A stretch of 64,000 nucleotides of DNA from Sclerotiophoma versabilis (taxonomy: Eukaryota; Ascomycota; Dothideomycetes; Pleosporales; Didymellaceae). The notes under the pieces were generated by a model. It had not been told where the DNA came from. It saw nothing but the letters and a program-made list of their open reading frames with translations, and ran no database searches. The stretch covers positions 2,790,001 through 2,854,000 of the forward strand of contig JAAROD010000004.1 in assembly GCA_012274445.1 (NCBI GenBank), given 5' to 3'. Position numbers and translations under genes: made by a program. Below, piece by piece: positions 35,114-46,987 of this stretch; position 1 is the first letter of the stretch; every line of letters begins with the position of its first letter.

Positions 35114-38100
35114 ATGGCCCCACGCCCCGATGAGAGCCAGAACCTGGCCCTTGAGCTTCAGGATGGCTACGTCTGCTTCGGCAGGAGCTTTGGTGCGGAG
35201 AAGAGCATTGCGGGAGAACTGGTCTTCCAGACTGGTATGGTAGGTTATCCTGAGTCGATAACCGACCCATCGTACCGAGGCCAGATCTTGGTTATGACAT
35301 TTCCTCTGGTTGGCAATTATGGTGTGCCATCGCGCGAAGACCTCGATGCGCTCGCTCAGGACATTCCTGCGCATTTTGAGGCCAGGGAGATTCACATTGC
35401 TGGTCTCGTTGTCCAGACATACGCTGAAGAGGAGTTCTCACACTACATGGCCAACTCTTCACTGGGTGCATGGCTCAAGGAGCAGGGTGTGCCTGCCATT
35501 ACTGGCGTCGATACCCGCGCTCTGACCAAGCGTATCCGTGAGGAAGGAAGCATGCTTGCTCGCTTGAGACAGCGAACTGGACCCTCTCCATCCTCGACAG
35601 CTCTCACAAACGGCGCAGTCGACACTGCGGCGTTGGCTGACGGTGAGGTCGAGGACTGGAGCAGCGCCTTCGAAGAGATTGAATGGGTGGACCCCAACAC
35701 AAAGAACCTGGTTGCCGAAGGTGATTATATCTGCTGTCTGCTCAAATGCTTCTCTCTAATGTCCACATAGTCTCCATCAAAGAGCCCAGGCTTTTCTCTC
35801 CCGACCCCTCCACAGCTCTCCAGCATCCCTCCGGCCGCCCTGTACGAGTAGTAACTGTCGATGTCGGTCTCAAGTACAACCAGCTGAGATGCTTCCTCCG
35901 CCGAGGTGTCGAGGTCCTGCAAGTGCCCTGGGACTACGACTTCCCTCAGCTTGCCGGCAAGGACTACGATGGTCTCTTCATCTCCAACGGCCCTGGTGAC
36001 CCAGCCAAGATGGACGCTACTGTCAAACACATCAAAGCTGCTATGGACGAGGCACGGACACCAATCTTTGGTATCTGTCTTGGTCACCAGTTGCTCGCGA
36101 GGGCAACTGGCGCCAAGACGCTCAAGATGAAGTTTGGTAACCGCGGTCACAACATTCCCTGCACAAGCATGATTACTGGAAAATGTCATATCACATCGCA
36201 GAACCACGGTTATGCAGTGGACTCCAAGACTCTATCTAACGGCTGGGAGGAACTCTTCGTAAACGCCAACGACGGCAGTAACGAGGGTATCCGCCACGTT
36301 GGTCGACCATACTTCAGTGTCCAATTCCACCCTGAGCACACGCCCGGTCCTCGCGATACCGAGTACCTCTTCGATGTATTCATCAGCACAATCCAGAAGT
36401 CGATCTCGTCTTCCGAGTTCATGAGCCAGCCCGTCGAATTTCCCGGCGGCACCCTCGAGGAGAACAAGAAGCTGACACCCCGTGTCGAGGTCAAGAAGGT
36501 TCTTGTCCTTGGTAGCGGTGGTCTCAGTATTGGACAGGCTGGAGAGTTCGATTACTCTGGAAGCCAGTGTATCAAGGCTTTGAAAGAAGAGGGCATCTAC
36601 ACTATCCTTATCAACCCCAATATTGCCACCATCCAGACATCGAAGGGCCTCGCCGACAAAGTCTACTTCCTCCCAGTCAATGCCGACTTCGTTCGCAAGG
36701 TCATCCAGAAGGAGCGCCCCGATGGTATCTACGTCACCTTCGGTGGTCAGACCGCCCTCCAAGTTGGTATTCAGCTCAAGGATGAGTTTGAAGGTCTCGG
36801 TGTCAAGGTCCTCGGAACCCCCATTGATACCATCATCACAACTGAGGACCGAGAGCTGTTCGCTCGTGCTATGGACTCTATTGGCGAGAAGTGCGCCAAG
36901 TCTGCGTCTGCGAACAACACTGAGGAGGCTATGCGTGTCGTCAAGGACATTGGCTTCCCCGTCATCGTCCGCGCTGCCTATGCTCTTGGTGGACTTGGCA
37001 GTGGTTTCGCCGATAACGAGGAGGAGCTGCTCGACCTCTGCAACAAGGCCTTTGCTGCCAGTCCCCAGGTGCTCATCGAGCGCAGTATGAAGGGTTGGAA
37101 GGAGATCGAGTACGAAGTTGTACGTGATTGCCGCGACAACTGTATTACGGTCTGTAACATGGAGAACTTCGATCCCCTTGGAATTCACACTGGAGACTCC
37201 ATTGTCGTTGCTCCTTCGCAGACCTTGTCTGATGAAGACTACAACATGCTTCGTACTACAGCCGTCAACGTCATCCGTCATCTCGGTGTTGTCGGAGAGT
37301 GCAACATTCAATATGCGCTGAACCCCTTCTCTAAGGAGTACTGCATCATTGAAGTCAACGCTCGTCTGTCGCGTTCGTCCGCGCTTGCCTCCAAGGCTAC
37401 AGGATACCCTCTCGCTTTCGTCGCCGCTAAACTTGGTCTTAACATTCCCTTGAACGAGGTCCAAAACTCGGTCACACGCTCGACCTGCGCCTGCTTCGAG
37501 CCTTCGCTCGACTACGTCGTTGTCAAGATCCCTCGTTGGGACTTGAAGAAGTTCACTCGTGTCTCCACACTTCTCGGCTCTTCTATGAAGAGTGTCGGTG
37601 AGGTCATGGCCATTGGTCGAACCTTCGAAGAGGCCATCCAGAAGGCAATTCGTGAGGTTGACCCTAGCAACATGGGTTTTAACGAGACCGCCGCTCTCAT
37701 GTCTATCGACCAGGAGCTTCAGACACCCTCTGACCAGCGTCTGTTCGCTATTGCCAACGCAATGAAGTCTGGGTACACTGTTGACAAGATCTGGGAGTTG
37801 ACCAACATTGACAAGTGGTTTCTCAGTCGTCTCAAGTCGCTAAGCAACTTCGAGATCTCCATGCAGAACTACAACACCTCAAGCATCACCCTGCCTCAGC
37901 TCAAGAGGGCAAAGGAGCTTGGTTTCTCCGATCGCCAGCTTGCCAAGTTCTGGGGCTCGAACGAGCTTGCTGTCCGTCGCTTGCGTGTTGACCACAACCT
38001 CTTCCCGGTTGTCAAGCAAATCGATACTGTTGCCGCTGAGTTCCCTGCTCACACGAACTATCTGTACCTTACATACAATGGTACCGAGAACGACATCGCG

Positions 38101-40837
38101 TTCAACGACAAGGGTGTGATGGTCCTCGGTTCCGGTGTCTACCGCATTGGCTCTTCGGTCGAATTCGATTGGTGCTCTGTTCGTGCTATCAGGACTCTCC
38201 GAGAGAATGGGTACAAGACTGTCATGGTCAACTACGTGAGTAAATTGTAACCATTAAAAGCGACCATTAGCTGACAAGTGAATAGAATCCCGAGACTGTC
38301 TCTACCGATTACGATGAGGCCGATCGTCTGTACTTCGAGAACATTTCTCTGGAGACAGTGAGTAGTCTGACTCCCTTCAGAATGACATTTACTAACCACG
38401 CCAATGCAGATCCTTGATATCTACACTTTGGAAAACTCCAGTGGTGTGGTAATTTCTATGGGAGGTCAGGCTCCTAACAACATTGCCCTACCTCTGCACC
38501 GCATGAATGTCAAGGTCCTTGGTACCTCCCCCGAGATGATTGATACTGCAGAGAACCGTTACAAGTTCTCACGTATGCTTGACCGCATCAACGTTGATCA
38601 GCCGGCGTGGAAGGAGCTTACTAGTATCGAGGAGGCCAAGGAGTTCTGCGACCGTGTGTCCTACCCTGTGCTTGTGCGCCCTTCGTACGTTCTGTCCGGT
38701 GCCGCGATGAACACTGTCTACTCCGAGCACGACTTGGCCAACTACCTCAACCAAGCCGTTGAGGTGTCAAAGGAGCACCCGGTTGTCATCACCAAGTACA
38801 TCGAGAACGCCAAGGAGATTGAGATGGACGCCGTTGCACGCAACGGTACTATGATCGGCCACTTCATTTCGGAGCACGTTGAGAATGCTGGTGTCCACTC
38901 CGGTGACGCCACCCTTGTTCTGCCTCCTCAAGATCTGTCCCCAGAGACTATCCGCCAGATTGAAGACGCCACTCGCAAGATTGGTCAAGCTTTGAACATC
39001 ACTGGTCCATACAATATCCAGTTCATTGCAAAAGATGATGAAATCAAGGTCATCGAGTGCAATGTTCGCGCTTCGCGTTCTACTCCGTTCGTCTCCAAGG
39101 TTATGGGTGTTGATCTTATCGAGATGGCTACTAAGGCTATGGTTGGTCTGCCAGTCACGGAGTACCCCGCTACCAATATCCCCAAGGACTATGTTGGTGT
39201 GAAGGTACCTCAGTTCTCGTTCTCTCGTCTCGCTGGTGCCGATCCTGTTCTTGGTGTTGAGATGGCTTCCACTGGTGAGGTAGCCTGCTTCGGTCGCGAC
39301 AAGTACGAAGCCTACATCAAAGGTCTCATCGCTACTGGCTTCAGGTTGCCTAAGAAGAACATCCTGTTCTCCATCGGTTCGTTCAAAGACAAGCTCGAGA
39401 TGTTGCCTTCCATTCAGAACCTTCACAAGATGGGCTACAACCTTTTCGCCACCGCTGGTACTGCGGATTACATCCAGGAACACGGTCTTCCAGTCAAGTT
39501 CTTAGAGGTTCTGCCACCTGGCGAGCACGACGAGCAGAAGTCAGAGTACTCTCTGACACATGCTTTGGCGAACAACTTGATTGATCTGTACATTAACTTG
39601 CCATCCAGCAACCGCTTCCGACGACCTGCCAACTACATCTCTAGGGGTTACCGCACCCGCCGTATGGCTGTCGACTACCAGACTCCTCTGGTGACTAACG
39701 TCAAGAACGCTAAGCTTCTGATTGAGGCTATCGCCCGTCACTACGATCTCGCAATCAGCCAGGTTGACTTCCAAGAGTTTGTGTCTGAGGCTGGAGCTCA
39801 CGATGACCACTACGGGCAATTGTCAAAGGGCAGCACGTTGTCCCTGTCTCAAATGCTTGCCAAGTCCCCGTTCAAGCGCAAGCACATCACATCTGTCAAG
39901 CAGTTCAGCCGTGCTGACCTCCACTTGCTGTTCACCATTGCCCAGGAGATGCGCCTCGGTGCCCAAAAGCAGGGTTGTCTCGACATTCTCAAGGGTCGTG
40001 TGCTGTGTACCATGTTCTTCGAGCCTTCTACGCGAACATCTGCATCGTTCGACGCAGCCATGAAGCGCCTTGGTGGTGAGGTTGTCGTCATCAATGAGTC
40101 TGTCTCTTCTACCAAGAAGGGCGAATCTATCGCCGACACCATCCGCACTCTGGGATGCTACGGTGACGCAATCGTCCTCCGTCATCCCCACGAGGAATCC
40201 ATCGATATTGCTACCAAGTTCTCCGGCGTCCCCGTAATCAACGCTGGCAACGGTAGCCGCGAGCACCCTACTCAGGCCCTCCTTGACATCTTCACCATCC
40301 GTGAAGAGCTTGGATCCGTTAACGGTCTGACTATTACCTTTGTTGGCGACCTCAAGTACGGTCGCACAGTCCACTCCCTTTGCGAGTTGCTGTCCCACTA
40401 CGACTGCCAAGTCAACCTGGTATCGCCTCAGTCTCTCAGCATGCCCAGCTCTGTTCGCGAGGCACTCAAATCCCGTGGTCAGCTGAAGACAGTCTCCAAC
40501 GAGCTTACTCCAGAGATCATCGCCTCCTCCGACGTTCTGTACTGCACTCGCGTGCAGAAGGAACGCTTCCCCGACGAAGCCAGCTACGATCAGGTCAAGG
40601 ACTCTTTCGTCATTGACAACAAGGTACTTAAGCAGGCGAAGACCAACATGATCGTCATGCACCCATTGCCAAGGAACAACGAGATTCATGAGGAGGTGGA
40701 CTTTGACCCCAGGGCGGCATACTTCAGACAGGTGAGTATCCTGACCCTAATTTTGAACAACATTACTGACAGCTTAACAGATGAGGTACGGATTGTACAC
40801 TCGCATGGCGCTGCTTGCTATGGTCATGGCTCCTTAA
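35114..40837 (+). CDS. URA2: Carbamoyl-phosphate synthase / aspartate carbamoyltransferase (Ura2/PyrABCN), lacking the DHOase-like domain
   Basis: Catalyses the first two steps of UMP synthesis: glutamine-dependent carbamoyl phosphate formation, then condensation with aspartate. Five exons: 35114-35720, 35771-38235, 38286-38357, 38410-40731 and 40781-40837, with introns of 49-52 bp (GTGATT/GTGAGT donors); 1840 residues. Domains: CPSase small chain (about 10-200); class I glutaminase with Cys about 305 in GICLGHQ and His/Glu in QFHPEH; two CPSase large-chain ATP-grasp halves (about 450-1370); MGS-like allosteric region (about 1374-1500); ATCase (about 1535-1840) with FEPSTRTS, HPTQALLD and MHPLPR. 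Ura2/PyrABCN proteins are normally over 2200 residues, with an inactive dihydroorotase-like domain between MGS and ATCase. Here only about 40 residues link them, in an uninterrupted frame. Expected control is feedback by UTP. Confidence 0.95.
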
Positions 40838-41513
40838 GCGTGTGTTGATTTGCGTACCATATACCTGCTCACAAGCACTGTGTACTTGATTTCGATTTCC
40901 GGCGTTTTACGAAAAGCACAAAACCTACAAGGCGTTCATTTCGTTACATTCTCTAGCAGACACAACTAGACTTCCAAGCATTAGATAGGCGTTCAACCAC
41001 CGTGGTCACGGTGTTGTTTCACGATTATGGGTACATGTATGATGTAAATTCTTCAAATTGCGGTATGGGGGAAGCTATTTCATTTTTATTTCAATCGTTT
41101 TTGGCGTTTACTCAAGTTGGTGGGGAGCTATTTCAATTTTTCGGCGGCGAATTTGGACATCATCGGGGGATCATCGGCGCTAAGACGGACTACCTGGGAC
41201 TACACGGTCTACGAAGCGTTCGGACGACCATCGTTATGGGATATGGGAATGGAAAAATGACTGATACGGTGCGGTGTTGCATCAAGGCGAACGAGTTTCA
41301 GGGGAAGAATTTGAGGTTGGATATAAGACTGATACCCCATGCGCCGAACACCGAGCCCTGTTGTATACAATGGATGAATACATCCTTCGCTTGGGAATGC
41401 GCTTTCTGTTCGTACATTACGCTTCCAATCATGCTTGTTACTGCGCAATGTGACAATGTCCAAGTCTTGTTCTCAAGGTTGAGAGCTCTGTGCGTTGTAA
41501 TCTTGCACAACGC
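40838..41513. other. Convergent intergenic spacer
   Basis: The 676 bp between the URA2 and R-SNARE 3' ends. One unsupported ORF spans it on the + strand. T-rich stretches near 41075-41105 may serve termination. Confidence 0.45.
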
Positions 41514-42349
41514 TCAGTGGCGCAGACACCTCCCCCAAGCTGTGGTATGTTAGCACTCATTCTCCACATAAAATAACATAAGACTTACCGGGCAGCCCAC
41601 ACCCAAACCCGACAAACAAATAAATCAAGAATATGACAACCAAGCACAGCAACACCATCAACTTCACGTTCTTCCACCACATCCTCCTCTTCAACGTCCG
41701 ACTCCTGACCCTAAAATCCCGCGCATTATCCCCTAACCGGCCCGTCTTGTCCACCAGGACAGACATATGCTCACCGCGCTCAAGTACGCGCTCAATGTTT
41801 TCCGTCATTATCTCCCTCACACCTTCAATCTCGCGCTGCGCAGTGCGCAACGCATCGGCCTGACCCGCCTGCGTGGCACCCTGCTCGACCATCAACTTCT
41901 TCAGCGACACATTAAAGCTCGCGCACCCGTATGGCGGTAGGTTAGCGAAGTTCGTCTCGTCTGCGGAAAAGGCCTCGAAGAATTTCTTCTCCAGATTGGT
42001 AAGGAAACCGAAGGGGATTCGTTGCCCCAGGTCTCGCTCTGCGATTACGAGGAAGGTCAAACCTCCTGCAGACCGCGCGTTAGAAGGGAAGTCGCTAGGA
42101 GATTTTGTGACGACGTGGATGAAGAATTTGGATTGGTCGATTGTCTTGTGCGCGCTGGAGGTGTGCGTGAGCCGGGGTAGGACGAGAGAGACGAGCGAGC
42201 TGGCGTTCGAGGAGGCGCTCGCGGTATGCTCGGAGAGGACGGTGGTGTTGTGGGCTATGCATGCGCTGCGGTTGTTAGCTGGTGCTGGGCGAAAGGGCGG
42301 CGGGGAGGATGTACTAGAGCAGAGGCGTGGACGAGGATGAGGACGCCAT
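41514..42349 (-). CDS. VAMP7-like longin R-SNARE (Nyv1-like)
   Basis: Membrane-anchored R-SNARE acting in fusion with vacuolar/endosomal or plasma membranes. Exons 42349-42315, 42265-41589 and 41539-41514; both introns 49 bp; 245 residues. The N-terminus reads LLYACIAHNTTVLSEH across the first splice, the start of a longin domain, which continues to about residue 130 (FLVIAERDLGQRIPFGFL). The R-SNARE motif (about 150-210) contains the central-layer Arg region NIERVLERGEHMSVLVDKTG. A single C-terminal transmembrane anchor follows (about 218-238, LMVLLCLVVIFLIYLFVGFG). The last exon adds only AWGRCLRH to GCGLP. Shares a 435-bp divergent promoter with POP5. SEC1, a SNARE regulator, lies 20 kb away but is not obviously co-regulated. 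Confidence 0.88.
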
Positions 42350-42784
42350 CTTGAGAACTTTGTGGCTGTGGATTGGATAGGCGATATTCAGACGGCGCGG
42401 AAAGGTGTCGCCGTATGTCGAGAGTGTTGTTGTTGCCGTTGGTGCTGGTGTTGGAGGCAGAAAGCTGGGGATGCAACGCCGAGCGAGGCGCGTCATCGTC
42501 GGCGCTAGGGTTGGAACCGAGGCTGCGATTGGTGCGCGTTCTAGGGCTGAAGGTCGAATTTCTGGAGCTTCAAACTTACCTCGAAGTTTGGTAACAACAA
42601 ATCAAACCAACACGAGCAACACGAGGGCACAGTTGCGGGGAAATACGAATATTCTCAGGGACTCCGCGACCACCAAACAGAGTATTTGCACAGACAACAA
42701 GCTTCTCTCACCTACTTCACCTTGAGGCTACTCTCTCTCCATTCGCACCTTCTTCACCTGCTGCAACACTGAAAGGCAGTTACA
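42350..42784. promoter_or_regulatory. Divergent promoter region, R-SNARE / POP5
   Basis: The 435 bp between divergent start codons. The ORFs seen inside it are not family-like. Confidence 0.45.
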
Positions 42785-43387
42785 ATGGTTCGCGTTAAAT
42801 TCCGTTACCTGGTTGTCAACTTCCTCTATCCTGAGCCTTCCTCCAAGTCACGCACAACTCTCCCCGACCTAGTACAAATCCACTCCCCAACACCAGATGC
42901 TTTCAACGCCGGCGCGCTGGTTCGCCTTCTGCGTGACGCAGTGGAAGACCTATATGGTGATTACGGCAGTGGCATGGTAGCTAGCAGCTTGAAAGGTATG
43001 AGATACACCTTCGAACGTCAACCACAGCAGTCACTGACTCACGGTGCAGTCAACTATTATTCGCCCTCCACCTCCACAGCAATCATCCGTTGCCCGCGAG
43101 ACCACTACGAAATGGTGTGGGCAGCCCTTACGTACGTCACAAAACTACCGAGAGTCGATATACCGGTCGTATGCAGGGTTCTCAGAGTCAGCGGCACGAT
43201 AAGAAAGGCAGAAGAGGAGGTCATTCGCAGAAGCCAGAAGATTGTGAAGAGAGCCAAAGCTTGGGAGGGCAGTGGAGTCGATCCCATGCTCAGCAGTATC
43301 GAAAAAAGCGTAGAAAAAGAGAGGAGGAGAGAGGATGTGCTAGCGGTGGTCGACCAGGGTGATGAGAGCGATGAGATGAGCGAGTGA
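42785..43387 (+). CDS. POP5: RNase P/MRP protein subunit Pop5
   Basis: Protein subunit of RNase P (tRNA 5' maturation) and RNase MRP (rRNA processing). The start MVRVKFRYLVVNFLYPE and the block RVLRVSGTIRKAEEEVIRRSQ are characteristic. The frame is open for 200 codons. However, 42996-43049 has every mark of a 54-bp intron (donor GTATGA, branch CTGAC, acceptor GTGCAG), and removing it joins SSLK directly to VNYYSPSTSTAIIRC, as expected for Pop5. The spliced protein has 182 residues. Because 54 is a multiple of three and has no in-frame stop, naive annotation would keep 18 extra residues. The C-terminus is Lys/Glu/Asp-rich. Confidence 0.88.
   Translation: MVRVKFRYLVVNFLYPEPSSKSRTTLPDLVQIHSPTPDAFNAGALVRLLRDAVEDLYGDYGSGMVASSLKGMRYTFERQPQQSLTHGAVNYYSPSTSTAIIRCPRDHYEMVWAALTYVTKLPRVDIPVVCRVLRVSGTIRKAEEEVIRRSQKIVKRAKAWEGSGVDPMLSSIEKSVEKERRREDVLAVVDQGDESDEMSE
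42996..43049 (+). other. Probable frame-neutral intron within POP5
   Basis: 54 bp, phase 1, with GTATGA donor, CTGACTC branch site and GTGCAG acceptor. It encodes no stop in the surrounding frame, so retention would insert 18 residues. Confidence 0.75.
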
Positions 43388-45446
43388 GACACAAAGGTAC
43401 CGCCTGATTGCCTGGCAGGGACCGGCCATTGATGAGACTACGTCAAACGAGGACATGGAGCATCCATCTCGCGCCGATTTTTCGAGGTTGGAATGGTCTA
43501 TCTGCAGCTATCCGGGGACGCATTTGTTTGTCCATATCGTTCGATCTCCTAGCGTCCTTTACCCGTTTGGACCTCTTATTCATCGTTCTAACTGCGATAC
43601 ATCAAGACCATTCCTCACAGCTACCTCGAGAGCTACCACCCCAGGGCTTCTAGCCCACAAGGATCCCATTGGATCGGCATTTAAAGCTTGTGGCCGCTCT
43701 CGCGATGTCTAGTCAAGGGACTGAGGCGTCTCTAGTCATGCTGCGCCTTCGCGCAACCACCTTCGTCTGTAGAGCAGATGCAAAGCTGCCGTCCTGACAA
43801 CTTGAATACCTGCTAGAGGAGCTCCTTCTCCACCTATTCACCCAGTCCTCTCCCGCCAACGGACATTGACCTACGATGTCACTAAACTCCAGGACTTGAC
43901 ATTCCTCTCTCCGGTGTCGCGCAAGTTCCACCGCATGGTCGAGCTTCTCTTACATCGGACCGTAGCTGTAGCTGTGGGGAGGTGCGTAGAAGGTATAGAC
44001 GTACCGATTATAGACAATGGGTGAATGGTCACGGTGCATGTTCATGTACCAATCGCAAAGAGCTGCAACATTACGGTATTCATGCGGACTGTGGTGGTTT
44101 GACTGGACTTGTCAAAATATTCAGACACGTTTCCATTACTAAAGAGACATCAAGTACGCTGTCTTGCATGTCCTTTGCCTGGGGCATTTGCTCTGGAAGG
44201 CATCTACGATTTATTGTCTAAAATGCCTTCAGCTCACAGCCACCGTAGGGTCCATCGAACACAACGAACATGAGGTGTCCGTTGTCTGTAAATGACTGCA
44301 CCTCTACTTCGTTGCTACTCCGACCTGAAATGACGGCAGTCTGCTGCTGATACTGTACACTTGACATATGGTTTTCTCGTTGTAAACCCTGCGGCTGAAG
44401 TAAGCCCCTGAAACCTCTTCTACCGGCGGGACAAGCCTGGCCAAGAGCTCTTGGACACTTGGCAATTGTAGTGGAGCGGAAGGATGAATCTGGGGTGCAT
44501 GCTGCTGTCCAGAAATGTCCGAGATTGTCTGCCCTTGTTATCACAAAACTCGAGTTGTCGCCTGGGAAGTGCCACAGCCAAATAGCGCTAATTTCCAAGG
44601 ATTGAGTGTCTCTTAGCTGGAGGCCTAAACGTCATTGGGATGTTCGTTGTGATGATGGAGGATGGAGTATTGTTCCTGAATGTGGCGCAAACGCAGATGC
44701 CACTACCCTTTCATCTGCCGCTCGGCTAGTGCATGACTGCCAGCCCGCAACTCTAACTCAACTTCTGTTTTCCTCCGATCCACATTACTCAAGCATGCCA
44801 ACGGAACGACATGCGCGCATCACCCATCACACTCGCCACAACCGGTCAAGTTTTGATTGCGTCGTGATTAGCACCTCAGATCATCAGGGTCTTTAGCCGT
44901 CGAAAGAACCGCATGCCTGACACGAGCGTAAGCAAAATGAGGAGCTGGCGAAGGATTGGCCGCAGGTGTGCACCTCGGAAGGATGCTCCGCAGCGGCGAG
45001 ATTGAAACATCAATCCTTGATTGTTTGCACGGCCTTAGGCCGGGAACGTGTTTCAGGACAATGCACCAACCAGGCGGCAAGCATAACGTGCATTTTCAAA
45101 CATTTCGAGCCATGCGATGCTCTCATTGGCGAGATACAAAAACATCCTTCGGTGAAAGTACCAGATCAGCCAAGCAAAGCATATTAATACTTCACGCTTT
45201 CGGTCATCCAGCCCATCTTGGCTACTACCAGATAGACAACCCTCGTACGCCATTGCCATGCGCTGATCATCCCTGCGAGCTAGACCGGGCCTTCCAGACC
45301 AACTCCTAGGATCCGCGATCCACATCGACGAAAATGTATAAGAATACTTTGGATCGCCCTTCTAACGATTCATCACCACGGTCATTCACTCTCTCGCCTG
45401 CACTTCGATTCGTTCTCCAACAAGTTTATACAACAAAACATTCAAG
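43388..45446. other. Long intergenic region with GH11 promoter
   Basis: 2.06 kb without a supported gene. A 126-codon ORF on the - strand (44218-44598) has no recognisable domain. The 3' part contains the xylanase promoter: a TATAAG at 45337 and GGCTAR-type motifs near 44724 and 44893. Confidence 0.5.
45337..45342 (+). promoter_or_regulatory. TATA-like element of the GH11 gene
   Basis: TATAAG 110 bp upstream of the xylanase ATG, in a suitable position for a fungal core promoter. Confidence 0.5.
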
Positions 45447-46192
45447 ATGGTCTCGTTCACATCCATCTTCACCGCCGCAATTGCCGCCTCCGGTGCTCTG
45501 GCTGCTCCGGTTACCGATCTTGCTACTCGTTCACTCGGTGCTTTGACTGCACGTGCCGGCACTCCCTCTTCTCAGGGAACCCACAACGGCTGCTTCTACA
45601 GCTGGTGGACCGATGGCGGTGCACAGGCCACCTACACCAATGGCGCCGGAGGAAGCTACAGCGTCTCCTGGAAGACTGGCGGAAACTTGGTCGGAGGAAA
45701 GGGCTGGAACCCCGGTGCCGCACGGTATGTTCCCATCGTCCCAGACCTATAACCAGCCAGAAATGGAAACTGACATACCCTAGCACCATCACCTACTCCG
45801 GCACCTACAACCCCTCCGGCAACTCGTACCTCGCCGTCTACGGCTGGACACGCAACCCACTGATCGAATACTATGTAGTTGAGAACTTCGGCACCTACGA
45901 CCCGTCCTCGCAGGCCAGCGTCAAGGGTTCTGTGACTGCCGACGGCTCATCTTACAAGATCGCGCAGACACAGCGCGTTAACCAGCCCTCCATCGACGGC
46001 ACACAGACCTTCAACCAGTACTGGTCGGTCCGCCAGAACAAGCGCAGCTCCGGCTCCGTCAACATGAAGACTCACTTCGACGCCTGGGCCTCCAAGGGCA
46101 TGAAGCTCGGAACTCACAACTACCAGATCGTCGCTACCGAGGGATACTTCTCTAGCGGCAACGCGCAGATTACTGTCAACTGCGCTAAATAA
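45447..46192 (+). CDS. Secreted endo-1,4-beta-xylanase, glycoside hydrolase family 11
   Basis: Retaining endoxylanase, 228 residues. Exons 45447-45724 and 45784-46192; the 59-bp intron has donor GTATGT and acceptor TAG, phase 2. N-terminal signal peptide (FTSIFTAAIAASGALA, cleavage near residue 19), then a short propeptide with Arg-containing sites (LATRS, LTARA). The GH11 beta-jelly-roll follows: GCFYSWWTDGG, WKTGGNLVGGKGWNPG and GTYNPSGNSYLAVYGW. Nucleophile Glu about 121 in PLIEYYVVE and acid/base Glu about 212 in VATEGYFSSG. No carbohydrate-binding module. Likely induced by xylan/xylose and repressed by glucose, as in the family. Confidence 0.96.
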
Positions 46193-46987
46193 GCTTATGA
46201 TGAAGTGCAAGCACAGATACTCGGCTGCAGACCTGACCTGAGCTTTCAGTGGTGGAAGGGATCGTGAAAGGAATTTTGTTGGTTGGAGCGATTTCATTGT
46301 AAATATCTTTACTATCGGCCCAGCCTACTGGCCACATCACAAACCAAACACATTCATCAGTGCAATTACACTACCCTCTATTCTCTGTATATGAATTGTG
46401 ACCTGAGCCCGAAGACACTCACATTAGACCTCAGGCGACATATTGTGTTCACGCCATACGGTGTACTTTAAGTCTTCCGAGCGCACTGGGAGGACGGTTA
46501 CTTACGAGAAACTCAAGTGGCTGTATGTGGACTTTAGGTGCATTCGTCCGGAGAGGCTATTTGCTCTTAAGAAGGGAAAAGAGTGAAGACGGTGAGAAGT
46601 GTGTTTAGTATGTTGTTCCAATGCATTGGTTCGGTATCATGGCCGCTTTTGAAGCGCTTTGCCGGCTTACACGCTTGTTGTGGCAGTAAAATATATACAT
46701 CCGCTCTCGCAGTGTTCTCAGAGAGTATTGCAGGCGGGTAGAACTTATGGACCAGAACAACAAGGACTCTGAAGAAGCTATTCCTTACATTGAAGGGGTA
46801 TATAGGCAGGAATAAGGTGGTGGGAAATGAATAGAATGTCAAGTTCACGCTCGAATGCATGGGAGTGAAGTCGGTCAATACATTGTGTGAAGGCGTGCGC
46901 CCCGTGAGACATGTTCTCACGAGTATAAACACAAAGCAGTGGCGCTCTAAACGGCTCAATACGAACTTAGCAAACAGCAAAGATAAT
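46193..46987. other. Intergenic region
   Basis: 795 bp. Overlapping ORFs on both strands, none recognisable. The first 100 bp should hold the GH11 terminator. Confidence 0.45.

Noticed and set aside
36232..37464. 410-codon ORF antisense to URA2
   Set aside because: Fully inside the CPSase large domain coding sequence. It arises from codon bias of the sense gene; no start context or family match.
39823..40689. 288-codon ORF antisense to the ATCase domain
   Set aside because: Shadow of the strongly biased URA2 codons; no recognisable protein.
41002..41553. 183-codon + strand ORF downstream of URA2
   Set aside because: Overlaps the last exon of the R-SNARE gene on the other strand; composition not protein-like and no family features.
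44218..44598. 126-codon - strand ORF in the gene-poor stretch
   Set aside because: No domain, no splice-linked extension, no conserved-looking blocks. Left as intergenic.
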